From contig FODP01000031.1 of assembly GCA_900110395.1 (NCBI GenBank), forward strand, positions 1 through 64,000: 64,000 bases of DNA, read 5' to 3'. Positions 32,719 through 40,974 of the stretch are shown piece after piece. Each line of letters starts with the position of its first letter. The stretch's first letter is position 1. Under the pieces are notes generated by a model that saw only the letters and a list, made by a program, of their open reading frames with translations, ran no database searches and was not told where the DNA came from. The position numbers were made by a program, and so were the translations under genes. The DNA comes from Rhodospirillales bacterium URHD0017. Lineage in GTDB: Bacteria > Pseudomonadota > Alphaproteobacteria > Reyranellales > Reyranellaceae.

Positions 32719-33308
32719 GCGGGCCTCGCCTTCAGGACGCGCAGACCGGCGACGACCCTGATCTGATAGGACAGGAAGGCGACCAGCTGGGAGATCACCA
32801 CGATGCCCGTAGCCGACCAGCCGGCATCGACCAGCGCCTGCAGGTACGGCGGCGCAGCGTCGCGCGGATGGAACACCAGCATGTGCGTATGCTCGAACGC
32901 GGCGGCGAGCCGTGCGCTGAGGGCGTCGCGCTCGGCGGCGCCGATCTTGAACACCGGCCCGGCCTTGTCCTCGGCGCTGAGCGGTCCCTTGGGATAGTGA
33001 CCGTACGGCCCCTGCCCCTTGGCCGCCTTCACGGCAGCGGCGATCGCACCCTTCCAGGCCGCCGGCGCGCCGGCTTCGGCCAACGCCGTGCCATAAAAGG
33101 CTTCCATCTCGGGCCGGCCATGCAGGCCCGCGACGAAGCAGGCGATGGCGATGCGCTCGAGTCTGCTCGCGTCGGCTTCGCTCAATGGCTTGAACAGCGA
33201 ATCGTAGCTCGCCTGGGCGTGCGTGCGCGCCTGCAGGCGCCCGTTGCGGATCGCGTCGAGCGGCGATCCCGGCTCAATGCCGGCCAGCGTGTCGATGACG
33301 TCGGACAT
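32715..33308 (-). CDS. CMD-domain protein, Avi_7170-like family
   Basis: A 197-residue AhpD-like protein. It has a single motif Cys (C57 in IACFVAGLHGRP, with H63) instead of the full CxxC site, so its catalytic ability is doubtful. The second half (HTHMLVFHPRDAAPPYL, then WSATGIVVISQLVAFLSYQ) is typical of TIGR04029. It overlaps the next gene by 4 bp and the preceding monooxygenase gene by 35 bp, so the three are tightly coupled. The family's reaction is not established. Confidence 0.85.
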   Translation of the reverse strand: MSDVIDTLAGIEPGSPLDAIRNGRLQARTHAQASYDSLFKPLSEADASRLERIAIACFVAGLHGRPEMEAFYGTALAEAGAPAAWKGAIAAAVKAAKGQGPYGHYPKGPLSAEDKAGPVFKIGAAERDALSARLAAAFEHTHMLVFHPRDAAPPYLQALVDAGWSATGIVVISQLVAFLSYQIRVVAGLRVLKARPA

Positions 33309-34332
33309 CGTTTCCTTCCGCAGAATCGTTGCGCACCCAGCCCAGCGCCGGCGCCACCTGCTCAGCCATCAGCTCGATCGAGCGCAGGATGAACGGATGC
33401 GGTGGATCGATCGAATGGACCTGCATGATGAGATCGGTGGCCCGCCGCAGCGTCTCGTCAGCCTGCAGCGAGGCGACCACCTGCTCGGGCGTGCCGAGAT
33501 GCACGTCGAAGGCGGCAATGAGATCGCCGACTAGGCTGCCCGACGACAGGTTGCCGGTGGCGGCAAGCCGGTGGCGCATCCTGGTCGCGCCGATCTCGGC
33601 GAGCCGCATCGCCTCCTGGGTATCGTCGGCGACGAACACCGTGCGCGAGGCGAGGATGCGCGGTTCGCGACCCCTGGGCAGCGCCTCGAGATAGGCGTCG
33701 ATCATGGGATTCTGGATGTCCGACAGCAGCGCCTTCGGCGCATCGGGGGAACGCGGCTGGGTGCGCGACAACATCAGGCCATCGCCGGCGAGGCCGGCCC
33801 GGCGGGCGCCCTCGACGCTGAAGGTCGCCTGCCAGATGCGATCGACCAGGGTCGGGCTCGCCGGATAGAGCTTGTCGCCGCCCGGCAATGCGCCGCCGCC
33901 CCAGGCCGTGCGCATCAGCTCGAGATTGCCGTTCATCAGCTTGTGACGATCGTTGGCATCGAGGCCGAAGGCGGTGAAGGCGGTCAGGTTGCCGCCCGGG
34001 CCGACGCCGACTTCAAGTCGGCCGCCGGAGATCAGGTCGGTGACGGCGGCGTCCTCGGCGACGCGCACCGGCAGCTCGAGCGGCAGCGTGACGATGCCGG
34101 TGCCCAGCCGAATGCGCGAGGTCTGCACGGCCGCTTGCGCCAGGAACACGAACGGCGCCGGCAGGCCACCTTCGCCTTCGTGGAAATGATGCTGGGCGAT
34201 CCAGGCCGAATCGAAGCCGCAGCGCTCGGCATGCACGATCTGCTCGGTGGCCAGCCGATAGCGCTCGGCCGCCGTGGTTTCGTCGAGCAAACGGGTGAAA
34301 AAGCCCAGCTTCTTGGGCGACATCGTCGTCAT
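33274..34332 (-). CDS. Luciferase-like monooxygenase, KPN_01858-like family
   Basis: A 352-residue flavin-dependent monooxygenase of the luciferase fold. Signatures are FDSAWIAQHHFHEGEG, ISGGRLEVGVGPGGN and GTPEQVVASLQADE. Its clustering with two CMD-fold genes identifies it as the TIGR04027-like member of a conserved but unexplained three-protein set. The C-terminus, including NDSAEGNDVRRH, runs 35 bp into the CMD gene. It starts 46 bp after the btuD stop codon with no clear terminator between, so read-through from the cobalamin-uptake operon is possible. Confidence 0.85.
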   Translation of the reverse strand: MTTMSPKKLGFFTRLLDETTAAERYRLATEQIVHAERCGFDSAWIAQHHFHEGEGGLPAPFVFLAQAAVQTSRIRLGTGIVTLPLELPVRVAEDAAVTDLISGGRLEVGVGPGGNLTAFTAFGLDANDRHKLMNGNLELMRTAWGGGALPGGDKLYPASPTLVDRIWQATFSVEGARRAGLAGDGLMLSRTQPRSPDAPKALLSDIQNPMIDAYLEALPRGREPRILASRTVFVADDTQEAMRLAEIGATRMRHRLAATGNLSSGSLVGDLIAAFDVHLGTPEQVVASLQADETLRRATDLIMQVHSIDPPHPFILRSIELMAEQVAPALGWVRNDSAEGNDVRRHRHAGRH

Positions 34333-34378
34333 CGGCCCACCCTATCAGGCAGACCGGGGGCCAATGCAAGCCGGTCGA

Positions 34379-35128
34379 TCAGGGACCAGTGGACGCACGC
34401 AACAGCCAGCCGTCGGGTGTTTTCAGGCGGTCAAACCGCACGGAAAAGGCCTCGTCGATGCGCCGATCGTCGATCAGGCTTTTCGCCGGCCCGTCGGCCA
34501 CGACCTTGCCGCGGTCGATCACGACCACGCGCTCGAAGAAAGTGAACGCAAGGTCGAGATCGTGCACGACGACCACCGACAGTCGGTCCGGCCGTCGGAG
34601 GGTGAGCGCACGGATCACGTCGAGGCGATGGCGGATGTCGAGGCTGGCCGCGGGCTCGTCGGCAAGCAGCACCGGCGGATCGACCACCAGCACGGCCGCG
34701 AGCAGCACGCGCGCACGCTCGCCGCCCGACAAGGTCGACCAGCGACGCCGAGCGAGATGCATAAGTTCGAACTTTTCCGTCGCCGCCTCGATCGCGCCTG
34801 CAGCCAATCGGTCGCTGCGGTCCGCCCCCAGCCGCACCAGCTCGGCGACGCTGAGATCCCAGTGCGGCTCGAAATACTGCGGCAGGTAACCGATCGTGTT
34901 GGCGCGCTGGGCATTGCTGAGCGACGCGAGATCGCGATCGCCGACATGCACCGAGCCCGCCGTCGGCTTGTCGATGCCGGTCAGCACCTTCAACAGGGTG
35001 GACTTGCCAGCGCCGTTGGGGCCGATGACCGCGATCGACCCGATCGGCCCGAGCGACAGCGACAGGCCGTCGAGCAACGTCGCGCCGTTGCGCCTGACCG
35101 AAAGGTCCTTGGCCGCGATGCTCATCAT
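34379..35128 (-). CDS. btuD: Cobalamin/iron-type ABC transporter ATP-binding protein
   Basis: A 249-residue ABC ATPase of the FepC/BtuD type. Walker A is GPNGAGKST, the signature LSGGERARV and Walker B LLADEP, with the D-loop SLD and the switch His in VVVHD. It powers import of the metal chelate through the permease encoded upstream, which it overlaps by 4 bp. As the last gene of a cobalamin-riboswitch operon with a TonB receptor, binding protein and permease, a vitamin B12 role is strongly suggested, although the family alone also fits siderophores. Confidence 0.88.
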   Translation of the reverse strand: MMSIAAKDLSVRRNGATLLDGLSLSLGPIGSIAVIGPNGAGKSTLLKVLTGIDKPTAGSVHVGDRDLASLSNAQRANTIGYLPQYFEPHWDLSVAELVRLGADRSDRLAAGAIEAATEKFELMHLARRRWSTLSGGERARVLLAAVLVVDPPVLLADEPAASLDIRHRLDVIRALTLRRPDRLSVVVVHDLDLAFTFFERVVVIDRGKVVADGPAKSLIDDRRIDEAFSVRFDRLKTPDGWLLRASTGP

Positions 35129-36105
35129 GTGCGCAGCCTGCGGGCGAGCAGAAGGATGAAGAATGGTCCGCCGGCCACTGCCGTGACCAGGCCGAGCGGA
35201 ATCTCCGCGGGCGGCACCGCCGAGCGCGCGATGGCATCGGCCAGGGTGACGACGATGGCGCCGACCAGTGCCGACGCCGGCAGCAACGGCCGATGCAACG
35301 GTCCGACCAGCCAGCGCGCGATGTGCGGCGAAGCGAGGCCGACGAAGGCCACCAGCCCGCCGAAGGCGACGGCAGCGGCGACGACGACCGAGCCCGCCAG
35401 CACGGCGAACGCGATGAACCGATTGACGTTGAGGCCGAAGGCAATCGCCATGGTCTCGCCCAGGCCCAGCACGTCGAGCCGGCCGGCCAGCAGCAGGGTG
35501 AGCACGAGGCAGGCGATCGAGATCGCGGCCAGCAGGCCGAGGATCGGCCAGGTCGGCGTCTGCACGCCGCCCAGCACCCAGCTCAGCACGATTTGCAGGC
35601 TCACCGTCTCATCGGATAGCGCCAGCATCAGGAACGAACGCAGCGCGCCCAGCACCGCGGCCACCGCGACGCCGGCCAGAAGCATGCCCGCGGCATCGAC
35701 GGCGCCGGCAACGCGTGAGATGCCGATCACCAGCATGGTGGCGCCCCAGGCGCCGGCGAAGGCCAGCACGGGCAACACGAACGACTGTGGCGCGGCGAGC
35801 GGCACCAGCAGGGCCACCGTGGCGCCGAGTGCCGCGCCGCCGGCCGATCCCAACAGGTAAGGCTCGGCCAGGGGATTGCGGAACACGCCTTGGAAGACCG
35901 TGCCGCCCAGGCCGAGCAAGGCGCCGACACACGCCGCGGCCAGTACGCGCGGCAGGCGCCAGTCGATCAGCAGCCGGCTGCGCAGGTCAGTGTCGCCTGC
36001 CAGCGCCCGCACAAGGTCGGCGGGGCTCATCCAGTCGTGACCGGCGGCGGCACCGATCACGATGGACAGAAGCAGCGCCAGGATGAGGAGCAGCCAGACC
36101 CTCAT
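35125..36105 (-). CDS. btuC: FecCD/BtuC-type ABC transporter permease
   Basis: A 326-residue inner-membrane permease with about ten hydrophobic helices. LGLGGTVFQGVFRNPLAEPY and GLVAFVGLASPHIARWLVG are hallmark segments, the latter containing the loop that contacts the ATPase. It forms a BtuC2D2-like channel for cobalamin or a related chelate. It overlaps both neighbours by 4 bp. Identification as BtuC rests on the operon and the riboswitch. Confidence 0.88.
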   Translation of the reverse strand: MRVWLLLILALLLSIVIGAAAGHDWMSPADLVRALAGDTDLRSRLLIDWRLPRVLAAACVGALLGLGGTVFQGVFRNPLAEPYLLGSAGGAALGATVALLVPLAAPQSFVLPVLAFAGAWGATMLVIGISRVAGAVDAAGMLLAGVAVAAVLGALRSFLMLALSDETVSLQIVLSWVLGGVQTPTWPILGLLAAISIACLVLTLLLAGRLDVLGLGETMAIAFGLNVNRFIAFAVLAGSVVVAAAVAFGGLVAFVGLASPHIARWLVGPLHRPLLPASALVGAIVVTLADAIARSAVPPAEIPLGLVTAVAGGPFFILLLARRLRT

Positions 36106-36998
36106 TGCGTGGCCGTCGGCGGATGGAAGATGTTGGCCAGGCGCTCGATGCCGTCGATGGTGCGCGGGCCGGGGATCAGGAGCTCGGCGCGATTGACGGC
36201 GTGGACGCGCCCGGTCTTCACGGCGCGCATGTCGGCCCAGCCGGGCCGGCCGATAAATTCCTTCATGTCCTTGGCATTGCCGGCGAACAGCAGCAGGTCG
36301 GGATCGGCCTTGAACACCGCCTCAGGCGAGACCTGGGCGATGGTGCCGGCGTCGAAGGCGAGATGGCCGCCGGCGCGGACGATGGCGTCGCCGGTGTAGG
36401 TGCCCGGCCGCGTCACCAGCAGCAGGCCGTTGCCCAGCCGGCCGGTGATCATGATCACGCTCGGCTTCTTGCGGCCGGCGACACGCTGCTCGACCTTGTC
36501 GAGGCGGGCCTGCAGCCCGGCGGCCAACTGCTCGCCGCGCTCGGCCACGCCGGTCAGGCGGCCCAGCAGGCGGATGTTCGACAGGATCTCCGCCACGTCG
36601 CGCTGCAGCAGCACGACGATGGGAATTCCCAGCCGCTGCATGGGATCGACGAGCTGGTTGGCGGCTTGGCGCGAGGGCGTGACGACGACCAGGTCGGGCC
36701 GCTGCGCCACCACCTCGTCGACCGAGAAGCCCAGCCGACCGCCGACCAGCGGCTTGTTCAACACTTCAGGCGGATAGCGCGTATAGGCTTCGATGCCGAC
36801 GATGCGATCGGCGAGGCCCAGCGCCGCCACCATCTCGGTGTTCGACGCGAAGATCGTGACGATGCGTTGCGGCGCCTCGGGCACGGTCACGCTGCGATCG
36901 AACGCGTCGCGCACCGTGACGGGCTCGGCCCACACTGGCGCCGCCCACACTGGCGCGGTAAGCGCCAGTGTCGCGAGGAAGGCGGCCGTCCTGATCAA
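36102..36998 (-). CDS. btuF: Cobalamin ABC transporter periplasmic binding protein
   Basis: A 298-residue periplasmic binding protein of the BtuF/FhuD helical-backbone fold. The signal peptide is MIRTAAFLATLALT...WA. PQRIVTIFASNTEMVAALG and AQRPDLVVVTPS are family features, and GGHLAFDAGTIAQVSPEAV marks the second lobe. The probable start is TTG 36998, whose TTGA overlaps the receptor stop codon; no ATG gives a signal peptide. It hands cobalamin from the outer-membrane receptor to BtuCD. Confidence 0.87.
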   Translation of the reverse strand: MIRTAAFLATLALTAPVWAAPVWAEPVTVRDAFDRSVTVPEAPQRIVTIFASNTEMVAALGLADRIVGIEAYTRYPPEVLNKPLVGGRLGFSVDEVVAQRPDLVVVTPSRQAANQLVDPMQRLGIPIVVLLQRDVAEILSNIRLLGRLTGVAERGEQLAAGLQARLDKVEQRVAGRKKPSVIMITGRLGNGLLLVTRPGTYTGDAIVRAGGHLAFDAGTIAQVSPEAVFKADPDLLLFAGNAKDMKEFIGRPGWADMRAVKTGRVHAVNRAELLIPGPRTIDGIERLANIFHPPTATQ

Positions 36999-39205
36999 AA
37001 CCTGAACTGGAAGCCGGCGATGACTTCCCGCCCCGGCATGGAGTTGCCACAGGCGCCGTTCTGGTTCACCTGGAAGGCGGTGCACGGCGTCGAGTCCTGG
37101 GCGATGAAGATCGGATGGTTGTTCACGTCGAAGATGTTGTTGACCGCCGCGAACAGTTTCAGGTCCTTGATCACTTCCAGCTCGAAGCGCGAGTTCCACA
37201 CCCAGAACGCCCCCTTCTCGTAGACGCTTACCGTGCGGTTCTGCCCGGGGAAGAACACCGGCGAGAGACTTTCCTCGGTGTTGTACCACATCGGTCCGCG
37301 CAGGATTCCCAGTAGCTGAAAGCTCCACGGATACTGCGTGCCGACCTGGCCGAACAGCGTGCCGATCGATGCGCCGTACTTGTTGATGCGCAGCGCCAGG
37401 TCGGTGCCCGACAGCGGATTGGCGCCATAGTCGGTCATCTTCCAATTGTAGTAGCCGTTGCCGAACACGTTCCAGAACAGTCCCTCGACGGGAGGGCGCC
37501 AGCTGAACGACTGGAAGAGGTCGGCCTGCAGCTGGAACTCGATGCCCTGCACAATGAGGTTGGCCGGGCTGTTGGTCTGGATCTGCACGACGCGGCCGCC
37601 GGTCGAGGACACGGTGAGCGGCGTGATGCGGTTGGAGATGTTGTTCTGGAATACCACCGTATCGAAACGGCCGCCCTTCCAGTTTGCCGTGGCGCCGACC
37701 TCCCATTGCTGGCTGGTCTCCGGTCCCAGGCCCGGATTGCCGAAGATGGTGGTGCCGATCGGCGTCGTGGTGAAGTTGGCGCCGATCTCGGTGGCGGTCG
37801 GCGCGCGAAAGCCGCTCGAGGCGCCGGCGCGACCGGCCAGCCAGTCGGTGAAGGCGTAGGTCAGGCCCGCCGAGTAGGTCGTGGCCTGATAGGGATTGGT
37901 GCCGGTGACCAGGGTCGGCGCATAAGGCGTCCAGTCGAGCGCCGTGGCGCCCCAGGTCTGGCGCACGCCACCACGCACGATCAGCTTGTCGTCGAACAGG
38001 CTCTGCGAATCCTCCAGGTAGACGGCAAAGAAATTGTCGGTCTGATTGTTGTCCTGCGGCGAAAGCTGGGTCACCGCCGAGCCGCCGGCGCGATAGCGGT
38101 CGGAACGCAGCCAGCTGCGCTCCCAGTCCAGGCCGAACAACAGCTCGTTGCCGGAGAACGGCTTGTAGCGCGGCTGAAAGCGCGCACCGAGGATGTCGAG
38201 CTGGCGGCGGTTGTGATCCGTCGTCGTGCGCGCCGTCACCGCGTTGAGCGCGCTGAGCGGCGAGGGATTGTTGAGATCGTCGACGTCGGTGACGAAGTAG
38301 GCCTGGAAGTAGAAGTTGCCCTGGCCGTCGCGCGTCTTGGCGAGGTAGCTCGAGTCGAACGAGTAGTTGTAGCGCGTGTCGAAGGCGAACAGGTTGGCGC
38401 TCGAGCCGCGGAAGCCGGCATTGTAGATGCCGTCCGAGCGCACCGTGCCCTCGACGCGGCTGGTCTCGTCGATCTGGTAGCCGAAGGCGCCGGTGGCGCC
38501 ATAGCGCGTCCACGCCGTGTTGAGCTCGGGCGCGCCGCCCGAGATGGCGTAGTTGTCGCGCGTGCTGGCGGCCCCGCCGACGTACCAGTCGAAGCCCTTG
38601 TAGAGGCCACCGCTCGCAGCCTTGGCCTCGAGCAGGTTCCACGAGCCGGCATCGGCCTGCACGACATTGCCCGGCGCGGTGAGACCGGTCTTCAGGATGA
38701 CGTTGATGACGCCGCCCATGTTCTGGCTGCCGTAGATCACCGAGGAGGGCCCACGCACGATCTCGATGCGCTCGATGTCGGCAGTCGACAGCTTGGAGAC
38801 GTTGGCGGTGCCGGCGCGATGGCCGTTGATCAGCACCAGCACCTGGCTCTTGAAGTCGCGGCCCTGGCCCTCGGTCGCCGCACCGCGGATGTTGATCGAG
38901 GTCTGGCCGGGCGTCCATTCGCTCATGAAGCCGACGGCGTTCTCGTTCAGAAGCTCGGTGACCGAACGCGCGGTCGATTTGGCGATGCGGTCCTGGTGGA
39001 TCACCTGCACCGTGCCGACCAGGCGGCTGATCGGCTCGGGACGGCCGGTCGCGGTGATGAAGCCTTCGGGCAGGAAATATTGCTGCTGGCCCGGCTGGTC
39101 CATCGGCTTCAGCGGCGACGGCTGTTGCGATTGATCCTGCGCCACGACTGTCGATACGAAAGCGAGTGGCATCAGGCTGGCGATTGCCAAAGTGCGTTTG
39201 TTCAT
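36995..39205 (-). CDS. btuB: TonB-dependent outer-membrane receptor, BtuB-like
   Basis: A 736-residue receptor. A signal peptide (MNKRTLAIASLMPLAFVSTVVA) is followed by a plug domain (about 50-170) with SINIRGAATEG, INGHRAGTANVSKLS and IEIVRGPSSVIYGSQNMGGV. A long beta-barrel ends in FQFRF, the normal C-terminal Phe for assembly. The start is ATG 39205 after GGGGAC, overlapping the methyltransferase stop as ATGA. It is the second gene of the riboswitch operon, so cobalamin or another corrinoid is the likely cargo. The barrel does not itself prove the ligand. Confidence 0.92.
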   Translation of the reverse strand: MNKRTLAIASLMPLAFVSTVVAQDQSQQPSPLKPMDQPGQQQYFLPEGFITATGRPEPISRLVGTVQVIHQDRIAKSTARSVTELLNENAVGFMSEWTPGQTSINIRGAATEGQGRDFKSQVLVLINGHRAGTANVSKLSTADIERIEIVRGPSSVIYGSQNMGGVINVILKTGLTAPGNVVQADAGSWNLLEAKAASGGLYKGFDWYVGGAASTRDNYAISGGAPELNTAWTRYGATGAFGYQIDETSRVEGTVRSDGIYNAGFRGSSANLFAFDTRYNYSFDSSYLAKTRDGQGNFYFQAYFVTDVDDLNNPSPLSALNAVTARTTTDHNRRQLDILGARFQPRYKPFSGNELLFGLDWERSWLRSDRYRAGGSAVTQLSPQDNNQTDNFFAVYLEDSQSLFDDKLIVRGGVRQTWGATALDWTPYAPTLVTGTNPYQATTYSAGLTYAFTDWLAGRAGASSGFRAPTATEIGANFTTTPIGTTIFGNPGLGPETSQQWEVGATANWKGGRFDTVVFQNNISNRITPLTVSSTGGRVVQIQTNSPANLIVQGIEFQLQADLFQSFSWRPPVEGLFWNVFGNGYYNWKMTDYGANPLSGTDLALRINKYGASIGTLFGQVGTQYPWSFQLLGILRGPMWYNTEESLSPVFFPGQNRTVSVYEKGAFWVWNSRFELEVIKDLKLFAAVNNIFDVNNHPIFIAQDSTPCTAFQVNQNGACGNSMPGREVIAGFQFRF

Positions 39206-39978
39206 TGTTGTCCCCACACAAGAACGGCAGATCTTCTCGGGATGTCGAGGCGATAGCCCGACCCCGTGCGCTTCGCCTGCCGGGCGAGATGCGCTGTCAT
39301 TTGTTCGCGGCGGTCATCCGACGGGCTCCAGCCCAGGCGACCGGCGAGGAAAGCAGAAAGCCGAAAAATATCGGGCACGACGCCGGTGAAGGTCCAATTG
39401 GTGAAGGCGACGTGCGGCGGATACGACGCGGGCAAGAGGCCACGCATGGTGATGTCGATGCCGGGCGTCTCGTCCTCGCGATGCCATTCGCGCAGCAGGC
39501 AACCGGCGAAGCACAGCCCCTTGGGTCCGGCATGCGCCGGCACGACCCAGACGACGGTGCGTGCCCAGTCGCGGCAGCGCGCGAGGAAGGCTTCGGGATG
39601 ATCGAAGAAGGCCGGCATGGTCGCCGCCAGGACGGTGTCGTGACCTTGCGTGACCTCGGCTCGCTCCCAGCCGGCGGCGATGACATGTGGCGGCTGGGCG
39701 AGCTTCACCAGGCGTGACCGCATGGTCGGCGAGGGTTCGATGGCGGTCCACGATCGCGCCGGGTCGTGGATCGCCATGCCGAGCTGGCCGCCGCCGGCGC
39801 CGACATCGAGCAGGCGCCCGACTTCGGGCACTGCCTGGCGGATCAACGGCGCCAGCACGGCGACATAGTCCGACGTATCGATGGCCGAGGCATAGAGCTC
39901 GAGCGGATCGATGTCGCGCTGGCCAGGATCGCTGAGAGGAACCGACAAGACAGACTCGCGGCAGACGTCACCCGTCAC
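39202..39978 (-). CDS. Class I SAM-dependent methyltransferase in the cobalamin-uptake operon
   Basis: A 258-residue class I methyltransferase. The SAM motif is LLDVGAGGGQLGMAI (about 56-70), followed by WTAIEPSPTMRSRLV. Later segments (CRDWARTVVWVVPAHAG, REDETPGIDITMRG) are not diagnostic of a substrate. It is not a precorrin methylase, which has a different fold. It is the first gene after the cobalamin riboswitch and overlaps btuB by 4 bp, so it is expressed when B12 is short. Possible roles include corrinoid or receptor modification or a B12-sparing reaction, all unproven. Confidence 0.82.
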   Translation of the reverse strand: MTGDVCRESVLSVPLSDPGQRDIDPLELYASAIDTSDYVAVLAPLIRQAVPEVGRLLDVGAGGGQLGMAIHDPARSWTAIEPSPTMRSRLVKLAQPPHVIAAGWERAEVTQGHDTVLAATMPAFFDHPEAFLARCRDWARTVVWVVPAHAGPKGLCFAGCLLREWHREDETPGIDITMRGLLPASYPPHVAFTNWTFTGVVPDIFRLSAFLAGRLGWSPSDDRREQMTAHLARQAKRTGSGYRLDIPRRSAVLVWGQQ

Positions 39979-40081
39979 CGCGAACCTGTAGCTGGCCCAT
40001 GCCGCGGCGCTTGCCGCGGAACACGGGTCAGTTTCTACATCAGGACACCCCGCCCAATGCGTTCGCGCGTGACCGCTGCTG

Positions 40082-40262
40082 GTGGCAGGTCTCCTGGCTT
40101 GCGGGTCCTCGCTTTCGACCGCCTTCCCAGGTGCCTTTCGGCGCCCAGTGGCATTTTAGGTCGCAAGCTCGCCGCTCACAGTTGCGGGGGCAGCCGCGGG
40201 GTTATGTGCAAGCACATGCACCGCGTTCCCTTTTGATCCCTTGCGGGAACCACCGCGGGCAA
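40082..40262 (-). promoter_or_regulatory. Cobalamin riboswitch upstream of the uptake operon
   Basis: Read on the minus strand, the conserved parts appear in order: AAAAGGGAACGCGGTG, CCGCGGCTGCCCCCGCAACTGTG, GCCACTGG, GGGAAGGCG and the B12 box AGCCAGGAGACCTGCC (40084-40099). A P1 helix can form from GGTGG near 40250 and CCACC near 40083. It lies about 100 bp upstream of the methyltransferase gene and should lower expression of the methyltransferase-btuBFCD operon when cobalamin is plentiful. Confidence 0.95.
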
Positions 40263-40299
40263 ACTGGCAGCCGACGTGAAAAGCGTCAAGCCTGGAAGA

Positions 40300-40336
40300 C
40301 ATGAGCGGCACTGGAGTGCCGCGCTCCCGGCAAAGA
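40300..40336. repeat. Dispersed hairpin element (copy F)
   Basis: CATGA then hairpin GCGGCAC-TGGA-GTGCCGC then GCTCCCGGCAAAGA. It ends 2 bp before the bluB stop codon (minus strand), so it directly follows the last gene of the cob operon. It also lies just upstream of the first riboswitch and could separate the two transcription units. Confidence 0.85.
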
Positions 40337-40338
40337 CG

Positions 40339-40974
40339 CTAGCGCGTGAAGACGACGTCCTTCAAATCAGTGCGCTGTTCCCAGTGATTCCGCTCGAGCT
40401 CGGGATCGAGATGCTCCTCGGCGGGAAGCCCGAGGCAGAGGTAGGCGACGAGGCTCCACGACTTCGGTACGTCGAGCGCCTTTGTGACCGCAGCGGGATC
40501 GAGGATCGATACCCAGCCCATGCCGACGCCGTCGGCGCGCGCCGCCAGCCACAGGGTCTGAATCGCCGCGACGACCGAGTAGTGCAGCGTCTCGGGCATG
40601 GTCTGCTGTCCCAGCCCGCTGCCGCTGTGCGTGCCGTCGTCGGAAAGGACCGCGAGGTGAACCGGCGCCTCCTTGAGGCCTGCGAGCTTCAACCCGGCAT
40701 AGGTCGCCTGCTTCTCACCGGAATAGCCTTCGAGGGCCCGCTGGTTGGCGTCGGTGAAGCTCCTGATGACGGCGAGCCGCCGTTCGGGCGAATCGACATG
40801 CACGAAGCGCCATGGCTGGCTGAGCCCGACCGACGGTGCGTGGGTGGCGATCTCGATCAGCGCGTCGATCCGCTCGCGCGCCACGGGATCGCGGCGAAAG
40901 CGCCGGACATCGCGCCGCCACAACACGAGGTCGCGGAACTGCGCGCGGAAAGCCGGATCGAACGACGGTTTCAT
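40339..40974 (-). CDS. bluB: 5,6-dimethylbenzimidazole synthase
   Basis: A 211-residue nitroreductase-fold enzyme. BluB breaks down reduced FMN with oxygen to make dimethylbenzimidazole, the lower ligand of vitamin B12. RRDVRRF (about 20-26), THAPSVGLSQPWRFV, GSGLGQQTMPETLHYS and GVGMGWVSILDP are characteristic of BluB rather than ordinary nitroreductases. It is the last gene of the riboswitch-controlled cob operon and overlaps cobB by 4 bp. The length is normal. Confidence 0.95.
   Translation of the reverse strand: MKPSFDPAFRAQFRDLVLWRRDVRRFRRDPVARERIDALIEIATHAPSVGLSQPWRFVHVDSPERRLAVIRSFTDANQRALEGYSGEKQATYAGLKLAGLKEAPVHLAVLSDDGTHSGSGLGQQTMPETLHYSVVAAIQTLWLAARADGVGMGWVSILDPAAVTKALDVPKSWSLVAYLCLGLPAEEHLDPELERNHWEQRTDLKDVVFTR

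Noticed and set aside
36995..39205. A siderophore receptor instead of BtuB
   Set aside because: The barrel itself cannot separate the two, but the cobalamin riboswitch upstream and the adjacent BtuFCD-like genes favour a corrinoid cargo.
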